A DNA stretch of 64,000 nt from positions 25,571,118 to 25,635,117 of the forward strand of contig CM068588.1 of assembly GCA_035048485.1 (NCBI GenBank), written 5' to 3'. This DNA is from Pteria penguin (taxonomy: Eukaryota > Mollusca > Bivalvia > Pterioida > Pteriidae). The first letter of the stretch is position 1. Each line of letters opens with the position of its first letter. This document shows positions 1 through 20,463 of this stretch, one piece after another. The notes under the pieces were generated by a model. That model saw nothing but the letters and a program-made list of their open reading frames with translations, made no database searches and had not been told where the DNA came from. A program made the position numbers and the translations under genes.

Positions 1-2783
<2,783 letters not shown>

Positions 2784-3325
2784 GATGGAAATATAAACAG
2801 AGTCCCTAGATATTTATAGAATCTGAAAACTGTGATGAAAAAAGAATGATCTTCAATAATCCTTCTGTATTTTAAGCAAAAGTTACCACTTTGCTGTCAA
2901 TCTATTACATCAATATTCTTTGTTTGCCACGTCAATTTTGCCAACTTATGTGTTGAAAATGACGTATCCCTTTAGGCGGAAGTGAAAAGTGGATATAGAA
3001 AATTTAAGAGTGAACAATACAAAACGCAAAACATACACTAAAGTTAGATCTATTTCGCGTTCTTATTTTATTTACGTACAAACTATCTCAACTATGAATG
3101 AACCTATATGTAGTATTCATAACCAGCTCTAGGAGATTCAGGAACGTGATATTTGTCAATGGATAAAATATGATAATAGGTCAATCCGGCCGCAAAACGG
3201 ATCCGGCCCCAGTCCGATCCGGCCCTACTGAGAGGATCCGGGCCCACTGGTAGATCCGGCCCCAGTAGAGACATCTAGACTACTTTCAAAGTAGGCTATG
3301 TCCTCTGGTTCCCAGTGGAAATCAA

Positions 3326-3465
3326 GAGAGTGCACGATTGAGACAGCACGCTGCAAGAAATGCATGACATCAAGAAAGCGCAGGGCAGAGACAGCACCAG
3401 CACAGTCATAAAATGCATGACATCAAGAGAGTGCACGGCAGAGACAGCATCCTGCAGCAAATGCA
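3326..3465. repeat. Minisatellite (~48-bp unit), left fragment
   Basis: About three copies of a unit containing GCATGACATCAAGAGAGTGC and AGAGACAGCACGCTGCAGG. These are the same units as in the array at 4972-6560, from which this fragment is separated by the foldback element. Immediately before it (3184-3275) is a short run of GATCCGGCCCC-type motifs. Confidence 0.8.
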
Positions 3466-4971
3466 CATATGGAGAAATACGTCCGCTTTTTTCCCTCATA
3501 AATATTCATGAGCGAAACCACGTGACTTTGACGACAACGAAGAGTTCCACAACCGCAGAAATGTAAACATGGGGAAGAAAGATAGATTTCCACAAACTCG
3601 TGTGAGGGTGTCCCATTCGCATACCCCAAACTCATGAATATGTAGATCTTTATACAGAAATATATTCGGTGGAGAGGATAATTAGCAAAAGAGTAAATAT
3701 ATGTATCAATTTTACGACATTAAATCACCGGAGAGGTCAGCATACAAAACGATCCAGTACACTGTCGCTGTCACTGAAAGAACAGAGCTATTTTTGTTGT
3801 TTTGTGCGGATAAAAAATGCACAAAATATAAATGTTATGATAGTTGTGTTCATTTAAGAATGTTAACTACATCTTCTGATTCACAAAACGGTTTTTAAAT
3901 GAACTGAAAAACATTTTAAATGATTCCGTCTTCATGACACGTATTCCTATATTTAGTATGGGGCCCCGACGGGGTTACACGTATCATGCGTTTGTGTAAA
4001 TGAATTCATATCTAAAATAAAATGAAAAAAGGTAAAATCCCTTGATTTTCGTGTTCCAGTTCAAAATAAATAGGACGCCCGTTGCCTATTAATTTACACA
4101 AACGAGTGATACGTGTGAAACCACGTCGGGGCCCCCGTAGTAGCCGTACTAAATATCGGAATACGTGTCATGAAGACAGGATCATTTAAAAATACATTTC
4201 ATTTCATTTTTAATAAGTTTTGTGAATCAGACGATGTAGTTAATATTTTTAAATGTACATAACTATTATTTTATTTATATTTTGTGCATTTTATATCCGC
4301 ATTATAAACAAATAATAAATTGTTCTTTTCAATCTCATGTACTGGATCTTTTTGTATTCTCGAAGTCGGCGTGACGTCACTGTCTCTATTGGTCGACGTA
4401 GATAACCGAGGAGTCTGGCCTTGACACTTGGGGTAAAACTCGGGCTTTGAAAATATCGTTAGCGTTAATGCAACTTTACGTTTTTCTGTACCAATTCTAA
4501 AGGGTGCTTCTTGTAAAATACGATCGGACATGTGTAAAACATATATTCAAAATTTACTTGTTTAAGCGATAAGATATTTTAATTATTCCTTTTTACCAAA
4601 ATGCCTCCCGGAATATGCATTACTCTCTATGATAAAGTCCTATGCTTTACCCCAAATGTTCCGAATGCTCGTTATCAAATACCCGGATGTCCGACTTAGA
4701 GAATGCTGACCTCTCGAGCCGTAAAATTGATTTAAATATTTACTCTTTAGCTAATTATCCTTTCCAAACAATATTTTCTGTGTATAGATCTACATATTCA
4801 CGATTTTGGCGTACGCAGATGGGACACCCCAACGCGAGTTTGTGAGAACCTATCTTTCTCCCCGTGTTTACATTTTTGCGGTAGTGGAATTCTTCGGTGT
4901 CGTACTCAAAGTCACGTGATTTCGCTCATGAATATTAATGAGAAAAAAAAACGGACGCATTTCTCCATATG
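3466..4971. mobile_element. 1.5-kb foldback element inserted in a minisatellite
   Basis: Large inverted repeat. The outer ends read CATATGGAGAAATACGTCCG on the left and, reverse-complemented, CATATGGAGAAATGCGTCCG on the right. The left arm is about 3466-3992 and the right arm about 4092-4971. The arms contain matching landmarks such as AATATTCATGAG near the ends and GTCGGGGCCCC near the centre. The right arm carries a few hundred bases (about 4360-4740) with no partner in the left arm. Minisatellite units lie directly on both sides, so it inserted into the array. No transposase ORF is present; the short ORFs inside look spurious. Confidence 0.75.
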
Positions 4972-6560
4972 CGGCAGAGACAACACGCTGCAGGAAATTC
5001 ATGACATCAAGAGTACACGACAGGGACAGCATGCTGCAGGAAATGCATGGCGTCAAGGGAGCGCATGACTGGGGCATAATGCTGCAAGAAATGCGCATGA
5101 CATTAAGAGAATGTAGAGACAGTACGCTGCTGCAAATGCATGACATTAAGAAAGTGCAGAGACATCGCGTTGCAGGAAATTCAAGACATCAAGAGAGTGT
5201 TGAGACAGCACGCTGCGTGAAATGCATGACATTAAGAAAGTGCAGAGAAATTCAGAAAATTCAGGACATCAAGAGAGTACACGACAGAGACAGCACACTG
5301 CGGCATGACATCTAAAGAGTACACGGCAGAGACAGCACACTGCGGCATGACATCAAGAGAGTACACGACAGAGACAGCACACTGCGGCAGGAAATGCATG
5401 GCATCAAATAAGTGCAGAGACAGTACGCTGCATGAAATGTATGACATCAAAAGAGTGCAGAGGCAGCATGCCGCAGGAAATACATGACATCAAGAGAGTG
5501 CACAGCAAAGACAGCTTGCTGCAGCAAATGCATAACATCAAGAGAGTGTACGACACAGACAGCACGCCACAGGAAATACATAACAACAAGATAGTGCACG
5601 GCAGGGACAGCACGCTGCAGGAAATGCATGACATCAAGAGAGTGCAGAGACAGTACGCTGCTGCATATGCATGACATTAACAAAATCCAGAGACAACACG
5701 CTGCAGAAAATACATTACATCAAGAGAGTGCACAGCAGAGACAGCTTGCTGCAGAAAATACATTACATCAAGAGAGTGCACAGCAGAGACAGCTTGCTGC
5801 AGAAAACACATTATGTGTACATCAAGAGTGTGCACAGCAGAGACAGCTTGCTGCAGAAAACACATGACATCAAGAGAGTGCACAGCAGAGACAGCTTGCT
5901 GCAGAAAACACATGACATCAAGAGAATGCACAGCAGAGACAGCTTGCTGCAGAAAATACATGACATCAAGAGAGTGCACGGCATGTCATTAAGGTACGGA
6001 GACAGCGCGTTGCGTGAAATGCATGGCATCAAGAGAGTACGGAGACAGCACGCTGCAGGAAATGCAATAACATCATGATGATACGGAGACAGCACGCTGC
6101 AGGAAACTTAATTAATTCATGAGAGTATGGAGACATCCCGCTGCATGAAATGCAACTACATCATGAGAGTATGGAGGCAACACGCTGCAGGAAATGCATG
6201 ACATCAAGACAGTACGGAGACAGCACGCTGCATGAAATGCATGACATCAAGACAGAACGGAGACAGCACGCTGCATGAGATGCATGACATCAAGAGAGTA
6301 CGGAGACAGCACGCTGCAGGAAACTTAATTAATTCATGAGAGTATGGAGACATCCCGCTGCATGAAATGCAACTACATCATGAGAGTATGGAGGCAACAC
6401 GCTGCATGAAATGCATGACATCAAGACAGTACGGAGACAGCACGCTGCATGAAATGCATGACATCAAGACAGAACGGAGACAGCACGCTGCATGAGATGC
6501 ATGACATTGAGGGAGCACGGAGACAGCACATCGTTGGAAATGCATGACAGCACGCTGCAG
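4972..6560. repeat. Minisatellite array, ~45-48-bp unit, with higher-order repeats
   Basis: Roughly 35 degenerate units built on GACATCAAGAGAGTGCACAG, CAGAGACAGC and TGCTGCAGAAAATACAT. Subtypes are blocked: a homogeneous run at about 5720-5970, and a subtype with AATTAATTCATGAGAGTATG in 6100-6540 that recurs as a ~217-bp higher-order unit (AGGAAACTTAATTAATTCAT at 6101 and 6318). The unit is open in several frames, which creates spurious ORFs with the peptide repeat HDIKRVHSRDSLLQK. Confidence 0.88.
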
Positions 6561-7603
6561 GGTCACCCCTGTACAGGGAATCTGTAACCCAACGCATATA
6601 ATAACCTGTCCACACAAAATTTCTGTTCCTGTATCTTTTATAGATTTCCCGAAACACACATGCATGTATGATCCAAGCTGGGCAATATGAAACCCTAAGA
6701 AAAGGAGGCAGATATTAGATTTCATTTGGTCCATAATCGGTCAAAAGGGAGCTGAAGCGCCCAGTTCCTACGGGATTGCCAAGTTGTAAATTCTACACTG
6801 TCACTATAGTCTGCATTTTAATTATGCAGTAGAATCAAATTTACAGTAGTGGATTCGGGAGATGTGAATCACATATTTCTTTTTATATTATTGGGATGTT
6901 CCTCTACAAAATACGCTTGCTTACAGCTCCAACACCAATGGGATACCTGATCAACACTCGAAGAACATTTACAAGGATCGACGTTATCCACGATACCCGT
7001 TAAATGAATAGCTGTTAAATCTTTTAGTCTTTTAAGTTTACCGTTATCATAAAAATTATCGATAATAGCGTTCAATTTCTGGATTGATTTCATGTGTTAT
7101 TATAAACCAAAGGGAGAACTCTAGGTTCTACAGAATCTCTGCTTGTTTTTTATTCATGTTATTATATATTTATTCATTTATCTATTTATTTTTTTATCTT
7201 TCTATTTGTATATTTGTACTAAAAGGGGATTTGTTGAAATCGATATCTCTGTCTATGATAGGTAACTATCACAAGAAACAGAGCATAACGCATTGTACAT
7301 ATGACGTGCTTAGCAATAATTCACGTGGGGGTCTGTTTCGTTTTGAATTCATTTAGTGTCTATTTCGTTTTGGATTGGTGATTGTTTTGTGTTTATATCG
7401 GTGACCGTTCGATTTACAACGGTGACCGTTCATTTTGTATTTGTTTCTATTATTAATTCTCGCTGTATATTTTCTTATTCATTGTTCATTTTGAATAGGC
7501 GTTAATAATAATGTTATTTTTAACTATTTTCGCCGTTCATGGTGACGACCATTGATTTGTTTACAGAAACAGGTGCAAGGATTGCATGTTTAAAGCTTCT
7601 GAA
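6561..7603. other. 5' flank of rolling stone-like gene A, conserved upstream of gene B
   Basis: No certain coding sequence. From about 6820 this flank resembles the flank of the second gene: 6850-6900 resembles 14540-14600, and 7010-7340 resembles 16060-16370 (shared TTGAAATCGAT and GAAACAGAGC stretches). It therefore belongs to the duplicated block and should contain the promoter. A 74-codon minus-strand ORF at 7093-6869 is not recognised and its frame is not kept in the other copy. Confidence 0.5.
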
Positions 7604-12346
<4,743 letters not shown>

Positions 12347-14500
12347 AACGAGGATGTTGTAGTGTTTATTTGAGCACTTTTCAAATTAGCTACATACATA
12401 TATTTATCTAAAATTCATACTCATTTTGGAAACATTTAAATGTGTTTGATTGTGTATAGGGTTTTCAGGAATTTCAAGAATTATGATGAAAATTAAATGT
12501 TCTTTAATCATATTCCTTTTAGAGATATATTCTTCAGTATGCTACATATGAACATTGTATTAATCACATTTCCCTTTGGCACAGTAATTCTCTCTATATA
12601 TGTACTATATACCAGAAAACGTGTCTGGATTTCTCTCTATACGTGATAATGGCGTGCAAATGTAGAAGGAACAGCCGTTTATGTAGAACAAAATTCAAAT
12701 TAGACCAGTGGAATTGAAATTCGTCAGGCGACATGTGCTTGATAACCAGAACCCTTATCTGACCAGGGCATGTGTTTGATTACCAATAATGAGTATAAGG
12801 GAAAGAAGTGAAACGATTGATATAACAAAAAAAAAAGGTTTGAAAATAGATCTTCATTCAAAGTGCTATAAAACACGATAAGTTCTATCATGAACCTTGT
12901 CACTCGACTTGGTGCTTCAGTCAGTGGATGAGGTGCACGCTTGTGACCCAGAGGTTCATACATAGTCCAGTCCTTAAATAGATTTATATGTTTTTATACA
13001 TAGGCACATGATGTTGTATACTTAAATGTGTGATGTTAAGAATAGTTTTAAAACTAATTTTTCTATATTTAAAAATAATATATCAAAACTGTTTATCCAC
13101 ATTGTGATATGTTCTGCTCGCAATTGTATAAATTCTTATTGAAAAATATTGTAAGAATATTTATGAGACTTTAATTATTGTTACAGAACTTCATCTGTTA
13201 AATTAAATAAAGACATCAAAGAATCTACTCGATTACAATTTTTATTTTCGTTTTGTTTACAAATTCGTAAGATCGTAATGACCAACAGAGTTATCTTTCT
13301 TTGATGTTATTGCGTAAGAGTTATCTCTCGTTATTAACACTTCTGCAAAATATCTGTTGTTCTGTTGTAAACACTATGTGTCACATTTTCAAATTGTGAT
13401 GATAGAATGTATAAACATGATATTAAAAGCACATGAAATGTATGAAAACGTATGAATTGTGGTGTCTCGCAATGTCTAAATCTTTTTTAGTTTTCCTGTC
13501 GAGTCATGAGAGGCCAAAGCTACGTAATTCTTAATTTTTCTCCTCTCATCTGTGAATCAAGCCGTGAACAGCTGAACCTGTGTAGTTCTTAATATTCCTT
13601 TTCTCCGTTCTGCTTCAATTCTGGATTTTGAAATGTAATCAAAGCCATTATTGGATTTTGTTATATTTTGTCAAATTATCTTACCATGTAGATTATTTAT
13701 TTATTCATTTATTATTTATTTATGTCAATTCTTCTCACTGCTTTGTGCAGTGAATTTGACATGCGCGGAGTCAGAGGTGTGGACTGGGGGTCTGGACCCA
13801 CCCTGAGATCGGCGAAAATGACTAACCTATACTAACTTATTTTAAAATATCAAATATGTCAGTTATATCTAAGGAATTAAAACGAATTCTAACTTTGTTG
13901 TTCTTTGGGACTGAAATTTGACCGTGTATAAATAATCTATATGTCTATGATTTGACTCCATCTTCAAATTCAGTACTCGAAGGTGGATGTGTTTTATGTA
14001 TATCACTGCCCTGGTGGGACATTTTAGTTATTTTCAATACATTAAGGATAGATTTCCGACTCGTGTGCCAGGAAACGTTGATATCATTGAAAGCATAAGG
14101 TACTTTCTGTTACACTAGTTTTAGGTACCAGATATAGATTTATTAATACGTTTATATCTTATCTTATATTATTTACGATCTATAATAGAACTCTCGATCA
14201 CTGACTCTGTACTGAAATCAGTACTATACCAAGTCAAATGCTACCTCTGCTCGGCATCTTATTTTTTTTTTTTATATCTTAATAATGACTTCCAAAACTT
14301 GTTCCTTCCGACGTCGTTTACTTTGAGTTTGTTTACAAGTTTAATGCAATTCAGGTAAATGGTCACTTCACTGACATTGAAATATAAATTATCATAAATT
14401 CTTTGTGTTAAAAGGGATTGAACGGCGACCACACGGATGTGTCGGCAAAATACCACGTTTTCATAAATGAATGTGCTCTGGCCAACACCCATGCGACGAC
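12347..14500. other. 3' flank of gene A and intergenic DNA
   Basis: Similarity to the flank of gene B continues to about 12790 (shared TGTAGAACAAAATTCAA). At 12900-12962 there is a decayed SINE head containing GTGGATGAGGTGCACGCTTG. The remainder is AT-rich with no supportable gene. Confidence 0.5.
13206..13211 (+). terminator. Candidate polyadenylation signal of gene A
   Basis: AATAAA about 860 nt after the stop codon, followed by A/T-rich sequence. It is the clearest canonical hexamer downstream of the last exon. The 3' end is not otherwise supported. Confidence 0.4.
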
Positions 14501-14622
14501 CGATATAAGAGATGGGTTTGTGGACTGAGAATTTAGGACTCTGGATTCAGGAGCTGTGAAAGAGGCATTTGAAATTATCATGTATTTCTTTTAACATTTT
14601 CGGGATCTTCATCGGCCAAATC

Positions 14623-14726
14623 AATCAGATTAAAACCATATCTTTGTTCCGCTTCTCTATTTGTTCCATTGTATACGCAATGAAACAAATAGAGAAGCGG
14701 AATAAAGATATGGTTTTAATTAGATT
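14623..14726. repeat. Near-perfect 104-bp palindrome
   Basis: The arms read TTAAAACCATATCTTT and CCGCTTCTCTATTTGTT on the left, mirrored on the right as AACAAATAGAGAAGCGG and AAAGATATGGTTTTAA. They continue into a palindromic centre (CATTGTATACGCAATG), giving about 50 paired bases per arm with only a few mismatches. It lies in the gene B upstream region. Confidence 0.85.
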
Positions 14727-15087
14727 GCGGCAAAATGTGCCTTCCAACACAAATGGGGCGGCTGACCACCACTGGAAGAAACTTGACAAGGATACTATTT
14801 ATGAAATTCAAGTACCAAAATTAATGTGTGATTCATAAACTGAGAGGTTGATTAATTAATATGCTTCTGCCACAACCATCTTATAATAGTCTCTGTCTTT
14901 TTCTTAATCACTGACATGATCTGGGCTCTTCAAATAACTTATGTTTAAAATCAAGCTTTCACACAATTTCGTAGTTTCACCGAAACTGTACAGGAACGAT
15001 ATACTCATCATAACGAACTGGTTTTGTTACATTGTAACGCCACAGGGGCTATATATTGTGACTTCACAACCATTGTGTGGGTATTGG

Positions 15088-15228
15088 AAGTGACGGATTT
15101 AGAAGGGGGGGGGACAAGTATGAGTAAAACCTGAGATTTAGCATCCAAAATGACTGAGCAGTTTGGCTAATACTTGACTTTCACAAATGCCCCCTCCCCC
15201 ACCCGCTTTTCGGAAATCCTGGATAGGG
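15088..15228. mobile_element. MITE family 1, copy 1 (decayed)
   Basis: Begins AGTGACGGATTTAGA and ends TTTTCGGAAATCCTGGATAG, like the other copies, but the terminal CCGCCACTG is lost. The internal ATGACTGAGCAGTTTGGCTA is shared with the copies at 19436 and 56808. Confidence 0.6.
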
Positions 15229-15378
15229 TAGGGGAATGTAAGTGTACACCGACATGATTTTCTATTTCAGCTATGAACCGATATTGATGATTTTTTTCTT
15301 GCAATTTTTTTAAACCACCCAAGATTACTGCATTTATGTGATGGCGGCACCTGTCTGGCGCATTGCTTCGCATTTGCC

Positions 15379-15772
15379 TTGGTTCATACCGTGACCCGAG
15401 ACCTAAGTTTACACCGTGACACGGGACCTAGGTTTATACCGTGTCACGGGCCTAGGTTTAAAGTCACACGGCATAGGTTTATACCGTCACATGGGGCTAG
15501 GTTTATACCGTCACACGGGGCCTAGGTTTATACCGTCACACGGGGCCTAGGTTTATACCGTCACACTGGGCCTAGGTTTACACCATCACACGGGGCCTAG
15601 GTTTATACCGTGACATGGGGCCTAGGTTTACACTGTCTCATTCGTAGAGACAGATAAGGAGGCAGAAAATGATAATTCCCCTCAGAAAAATCCGCGCTGT
15701 CAATTGGAATTGAACACGAGTCCACCGTATTGAAGTCCCGTGTTATACTAATAGACCAACCTACCCCTCGGT
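15379..15772 (-). mobile_element. Degenerate tRNA-derived SINE with an internal 25-bp minisatellite
   Basis: From 15379 to 15640 about ten copies of a 25-bp unit (GGCCTAGGTTTATACCGTCA...) occur. The unit matches the SINE body segment ACACGGGACCT(C/A)GGTTT, and the last unit runs into GTCTCATTCGTAGAGACAG, equivalent to the SINE's CATCCGAAAGACAG. On the minus strand the far end (15680-15772) looks like a tRNA-related head (GGTTGGTCTATTAGTATAAC, then a decayed B box TGTTCAATTCC). The minisatellite thus lies inside a SINE. Confidence 0.6.
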
Positions 15773-16567
15773 AATGATGAAATAGGAATTCTTTAAAATT
15801 TAAAATGTCGAATAAACACACATTATTTTTTTTTTTTACATTATCCAGTATGGCAACATCGTTGATCTATTGGAGACTTAAACATTGACAGGCACTTCGT
15901 CATTTGTAGCGATTTTTATGAAATCTTTACGTACATAGTCACGGGAGTCGCACTTAAATTAACATAGGACTTAGATATTATGTCTATGCATAAAATCAAT
16001 ACAATCATGTTTCAGTACCTTCCATGGAGAATATATGTTAATAAATAGCCTCCAGTCTTTTAAATTTATCTTCAACATACAATGTTACATTATGCCTAAA
16101 TAATTTGTTGGTAAGTTTTGCCGTTTTTGGATTGACTTCAAGTATTAAAATAAACCACATAATCTTTCTCTATTTACATTCCATGTATTTTTGTTATTTG
16201 TGTGTTTATCATGTATGTCTTTATTTATTTTTCTATTTATTTGTACAATTGTACGAAAAGCGGATATATTGAAATCGATTGCCTTTCTATACTACATAAA
16301 TATCACAGGAAACAGAGCGTGACGTATCATACTCGACACGCATGACCTATTCTTAATGTGTGATGACCTGTACATCTATTTGTTTACAACAACAATAACG
16401 TACGTTTCATCACTCCTAACTACAAATACTTCAAAATGGAGGAATATGACACGAAGATACTTCATAAACAAGGTATATGACATAAGCTACTTCTCAAGGC
16501 AGGAGCTTTGACACCAGGAATTCTCAGGAAGAGTGCAGTACGAAGAGTGCATTTCTGAACTATTACA

Positions 16568-19500
16568 ATGGGGGACAGTTGTAGATGCTGCAAGGAGGAA
16601 TTAACACCAAGGAATTTCCTGTTGGATTATACAGTCCCTAGTCGATTTATAAAGTTTGAGGTAAATACGTTTAAATATGGCGAATGTATATTTATATTTT
16701 CCCATATTATAGTAAGGTTTTTCCTGAAAAAGTACTGTATCACTTACCATATGATGTATAAGGGATATAACATATATTTCGCTACGTTATAGATTCCAAC
16801 ATATTTTTCCAGGTTTGTTAGAATTGACAGAATTGAACTCCCACTCATTTCCCAACTGGAAATTTGGACAAGATTGATTGATTATTGTTCTACGTCATTC
16901 CACGTTTATTTCACGTATATGGTAAAGGCATCTGCCCGATGCATTGCAGAGAAATTCATTCCTTTACAATGAATCTTCCCAGAAGCAGTGATGAATCTTT
17001 AACGTGCCACGCCTACCGCGACACGGGACCTCGGTTTTTGCTGTTTCATCCGAAAGACAGAACACCGACCAGTGTGTCCAAGAATGGAGTCGATCCCGGG
17101 ACCTTTCGGTCACAAGTCGAGCACCTCATCCACAGAACCACACCGCCACCGAATGGTTAGATATATCCTGGTGTGTCGTAAAACAATGAATCCTTTGAAA
17201 GATTTCCGATTGACTGTTTATAACATGTCGATCACCTTCGATCATTAGATGATGTATGTATCATCATTATCACATGGAGGTTTGGTACAAACTCTACTGA
17301 TACTTTTCAGTTAGGTTTACTTACTATATATAGTGTCAGTGTTTGGTTTACTTACTGTATGTAGTGTTAGTATTGGGTTTACTTACTGTATGTAGTGTTA
17401 GTGTTCGGTTTACTTACTATATGAGTGTTAGTGTTGGGTTTACTTACTGTATGTAGTGTTAGTGTTGGGTTTACTTACTGTATGTAGTGTTAGTGTTGGG
17501 TTTACTTACTGTATGTAGTGTTAGTGTTGGGTTTACTTACTGTATGTAGTGTTAGTGTTGGGTTTACTTACTGTATGTAGTGTTAGTGTTGGGTTTACTT
17601 ACTATATGTAGTGTTAGTATTGGGTTTACTTACAGTTAGTAGTGTCAGTGTTGGGTTTACTTACAGTTAGTAGTGTTAGTGTTGGGTTTACCTACTATAT
17701 TCAGTGTTAGTGTTGGGTTTACTTACTATATATAGTGATAGTGTTGGGTTTACTTACAGTTAGTAGTGTCAGTGTTGGGTCTACTTACTGTATGTAGTGT
17801 TAGTGTTGGGATTACTTACTGTATGTAATGTTAGTGTTGGGTTTAATTACAGTATGTAGTGTCAGTGTTGGGTGTACTTACTGTATGTAGTGTTAGGGTT
17901 GGGTGTACTTACTGTATGTAGTGTTAATGTTGGGTTTACTTACTGAATGTAGTGTTAGTGTTGAGGGAGCGGATAAGAGTTATGGTTCTATCTACTGTTC
18001 CTCCTCTCAAATCGACCACCATCTCCTTCTTCCCACTCCATGTTCACCACTCATATCCCATGCCCTTCTTCTCCCTATTCACCTATAAATTCCTTTTCCT
18101 TTCTAATCTTTCTCTTCCCCTCTCATTCCTTTCCTTGATCTTCAGCCTTTCCCCCGCCTCCTCTTCTCTCCGCTTAAAACTACTTTCTTCCACAGTCAGT
18201 TCTTTTCCCCTGCCTCCCCTTCTCCTCCCATTCCTTTTTTCCACCTCATGACATCAGTTGAAATAAGTTATTCGAAGATTTGTCTTCACGTCTCACGGGG
18301 GTATCTGAACCAGGCATTTTTTGATTTAGCTCATCTCTTTGACCACGATTATAATGGCGATACAGAATGATAGTATTATCCATAAAATTAATAGATATGT
18401 GTAACATGTGTAACATGACGTATATAATTTTCCATAGTGTGGCCACTGCTCCTGTTAATTGCTATTTTGGATAGCAATAAACATATTCCCAGGGTTTGTT
18501 AGAATTGACAGAATGGAACTCCCACTCATTTTCCCAACCGAGATTTTTTTTTTTTTTTGTTGTATTATATATTTCTCTCTATCTCTGTTTTTTTTTTTTT
18601 TTTTTTTTTTGTGTGTTTTTTTTTTTGGGGGTGGGGGGGGGGGGGTGGGGGGGAGGGCTGAAGGGGATATTGTTTTGTTTAGTGGATTCAGGTCGAAGTG
18701 ACATCAGCTTCCAGAGGTTAACCTCCTTTGATAATTTTCTGCAAACATGTAGTAATGCAATTCAACAAACTGTATGCTTTAGAATGATAAGAGGTGTTTT
18801 TATTTTTTATTTCATTCCAAAATCAAAATTTTGACGCTTTTTTAACATTTTTCTGGATTTTGTCATTTTGCACATTTTCATGTCTTTCTCTAACTTCTCC
18901 TATGTATTGCTTGTATTGCTTTAAGTTTTGTATATCTATGCACCTGTAGACACACTTTTTTCATGTTTGATCTCGTAAATAAACAGTCCGTCAAACATTT
19001 AATGCTGAAGTCAAAAACGGAACAAGGTAATGAGCGTGATCAGTACCATTTTATTTCACCAACTCCTGATAAACTTCAAAACATTATGCACTATAAGTTA
19101 TCCACGATGAGAAAATTCAAAGGAATAACTTTAAAATGCACAAAAATAACGATGTCTGAAAGACGTTGAAAACCGTCAAATAAATAAAAGACTTGATTCC
19201 AGAATGTAACCAAACACAATGAGATAACCTCTTAAAGAAATGTATTTCCATTACACATACTTTAACATTAAAAATGAAAGGGATGTAAATATATGTTGCT
19301 GGCCTGAAGGCTACAGCCCCCCTTCCCCTTCCAATAATACGACAATGCCTGGATAAAGTTTTACTGTTATAACACACAAATCGTGTATATATAGTTTGTA
19401 TACCACTGCCGTTTTCTGTAGCCCTACTCCTTCCACAGTGGTGGATTTAGAGGGGGGCCGGGAGGCCCGGGCCCCCTTTTCGCCACATATTTATTACTAA

Positions 19501-19950
19501 AAATCCAAATTTGGCACCAAAATGGCTGAGTAGTTTAGATAATATAGATGTGGCCCTCCTCCCCTTTTCGGAAATCCTGGATCCGCCACTGTTACATATT
19601 ACGAATTTCGTTAGGACAACCCTGCTATATTATATGAAATTCGGACTGACTTCGTTTAAAACTAATGCATTAAAAGATTTAATGAAACTCGGCATGAATG
19701 AAGTATTTATGGTCCTCTGCACGTGTCGCTTGTATGTCGGAAAGAGTTGTGAAGGAGGAGGATCAATGGTATGGGTCCAAGATGGTACCCCTCTTTGACA
19801 AATTTCTCAATCTGACGGAACAGCTAAAACAATTAACACAGTTAATGCATCACAATAATATAGATATAAATGCCGTCACCATATATATATATATATCATT
19901 AGTGTTAGTGTTGGGTTAGTGCTTTTATACATATATATATATTATATATT

Positions 19951-20018
<68 letters not shown>

Positions 20019-20345
20019 CAAAGACACTACAGTTAACAAGGCACCCTATATTTCACTTATATTCGTTCCCCGTCTGGGACTCGAACCCACGACCTACCGA
20101 ATCACCTAGCCGGGTAACTCAGTCGGTTAAAGGGTCGGATGCATGACAGCTAGGTGATTCGGTACCATAGGTCGTGGGTTCGAGTCCCAGACGGGGAACG
20201 AATATAAGTGAAATATGGGATGCCTTGTTAACTGTAGTGTCTTTGTGCTTTATATGTTTGTCTAATTTGTCTTTATTTTCTATAGGTATTTCTTCGGAGA
20301 TCCAAGGTCCATAGTACTCCCCAGGTGTTTCACTGATTCTATTTG

Positions 20346-20382
<37 letters not shown>

Positions 20383-20407
20383 TATATATATTATATATAT
20401 ATATATT

Positions 20408-20463
<56 letters not shown>

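Noticed and set aside
5671..6078. ORF encoding HDIKRVHSRDSLLQK repeats
   Set aside because: Comes from the ~48-bp minisatellite; several overlapping frames on both strands are equally open.
6869..7093. 74-codon Cys-containing minus ORF upstream of gene A
   Set aside because: The homologous flank of gene B does not keep the frame, so coding is unlikely.
7586..7603. Upstream in-frame ATG for gene A
   Set aside because: The six extra codons are not present in gene B, whereas MG(N/D)S is conserved.
20100..20200. Functional tRNA gene
   Set aside because: It has A- and B-box-like motifs, but the acceptor ends do not pair convincingly and it is part of a palindromic repeat; read as SINE-derived.
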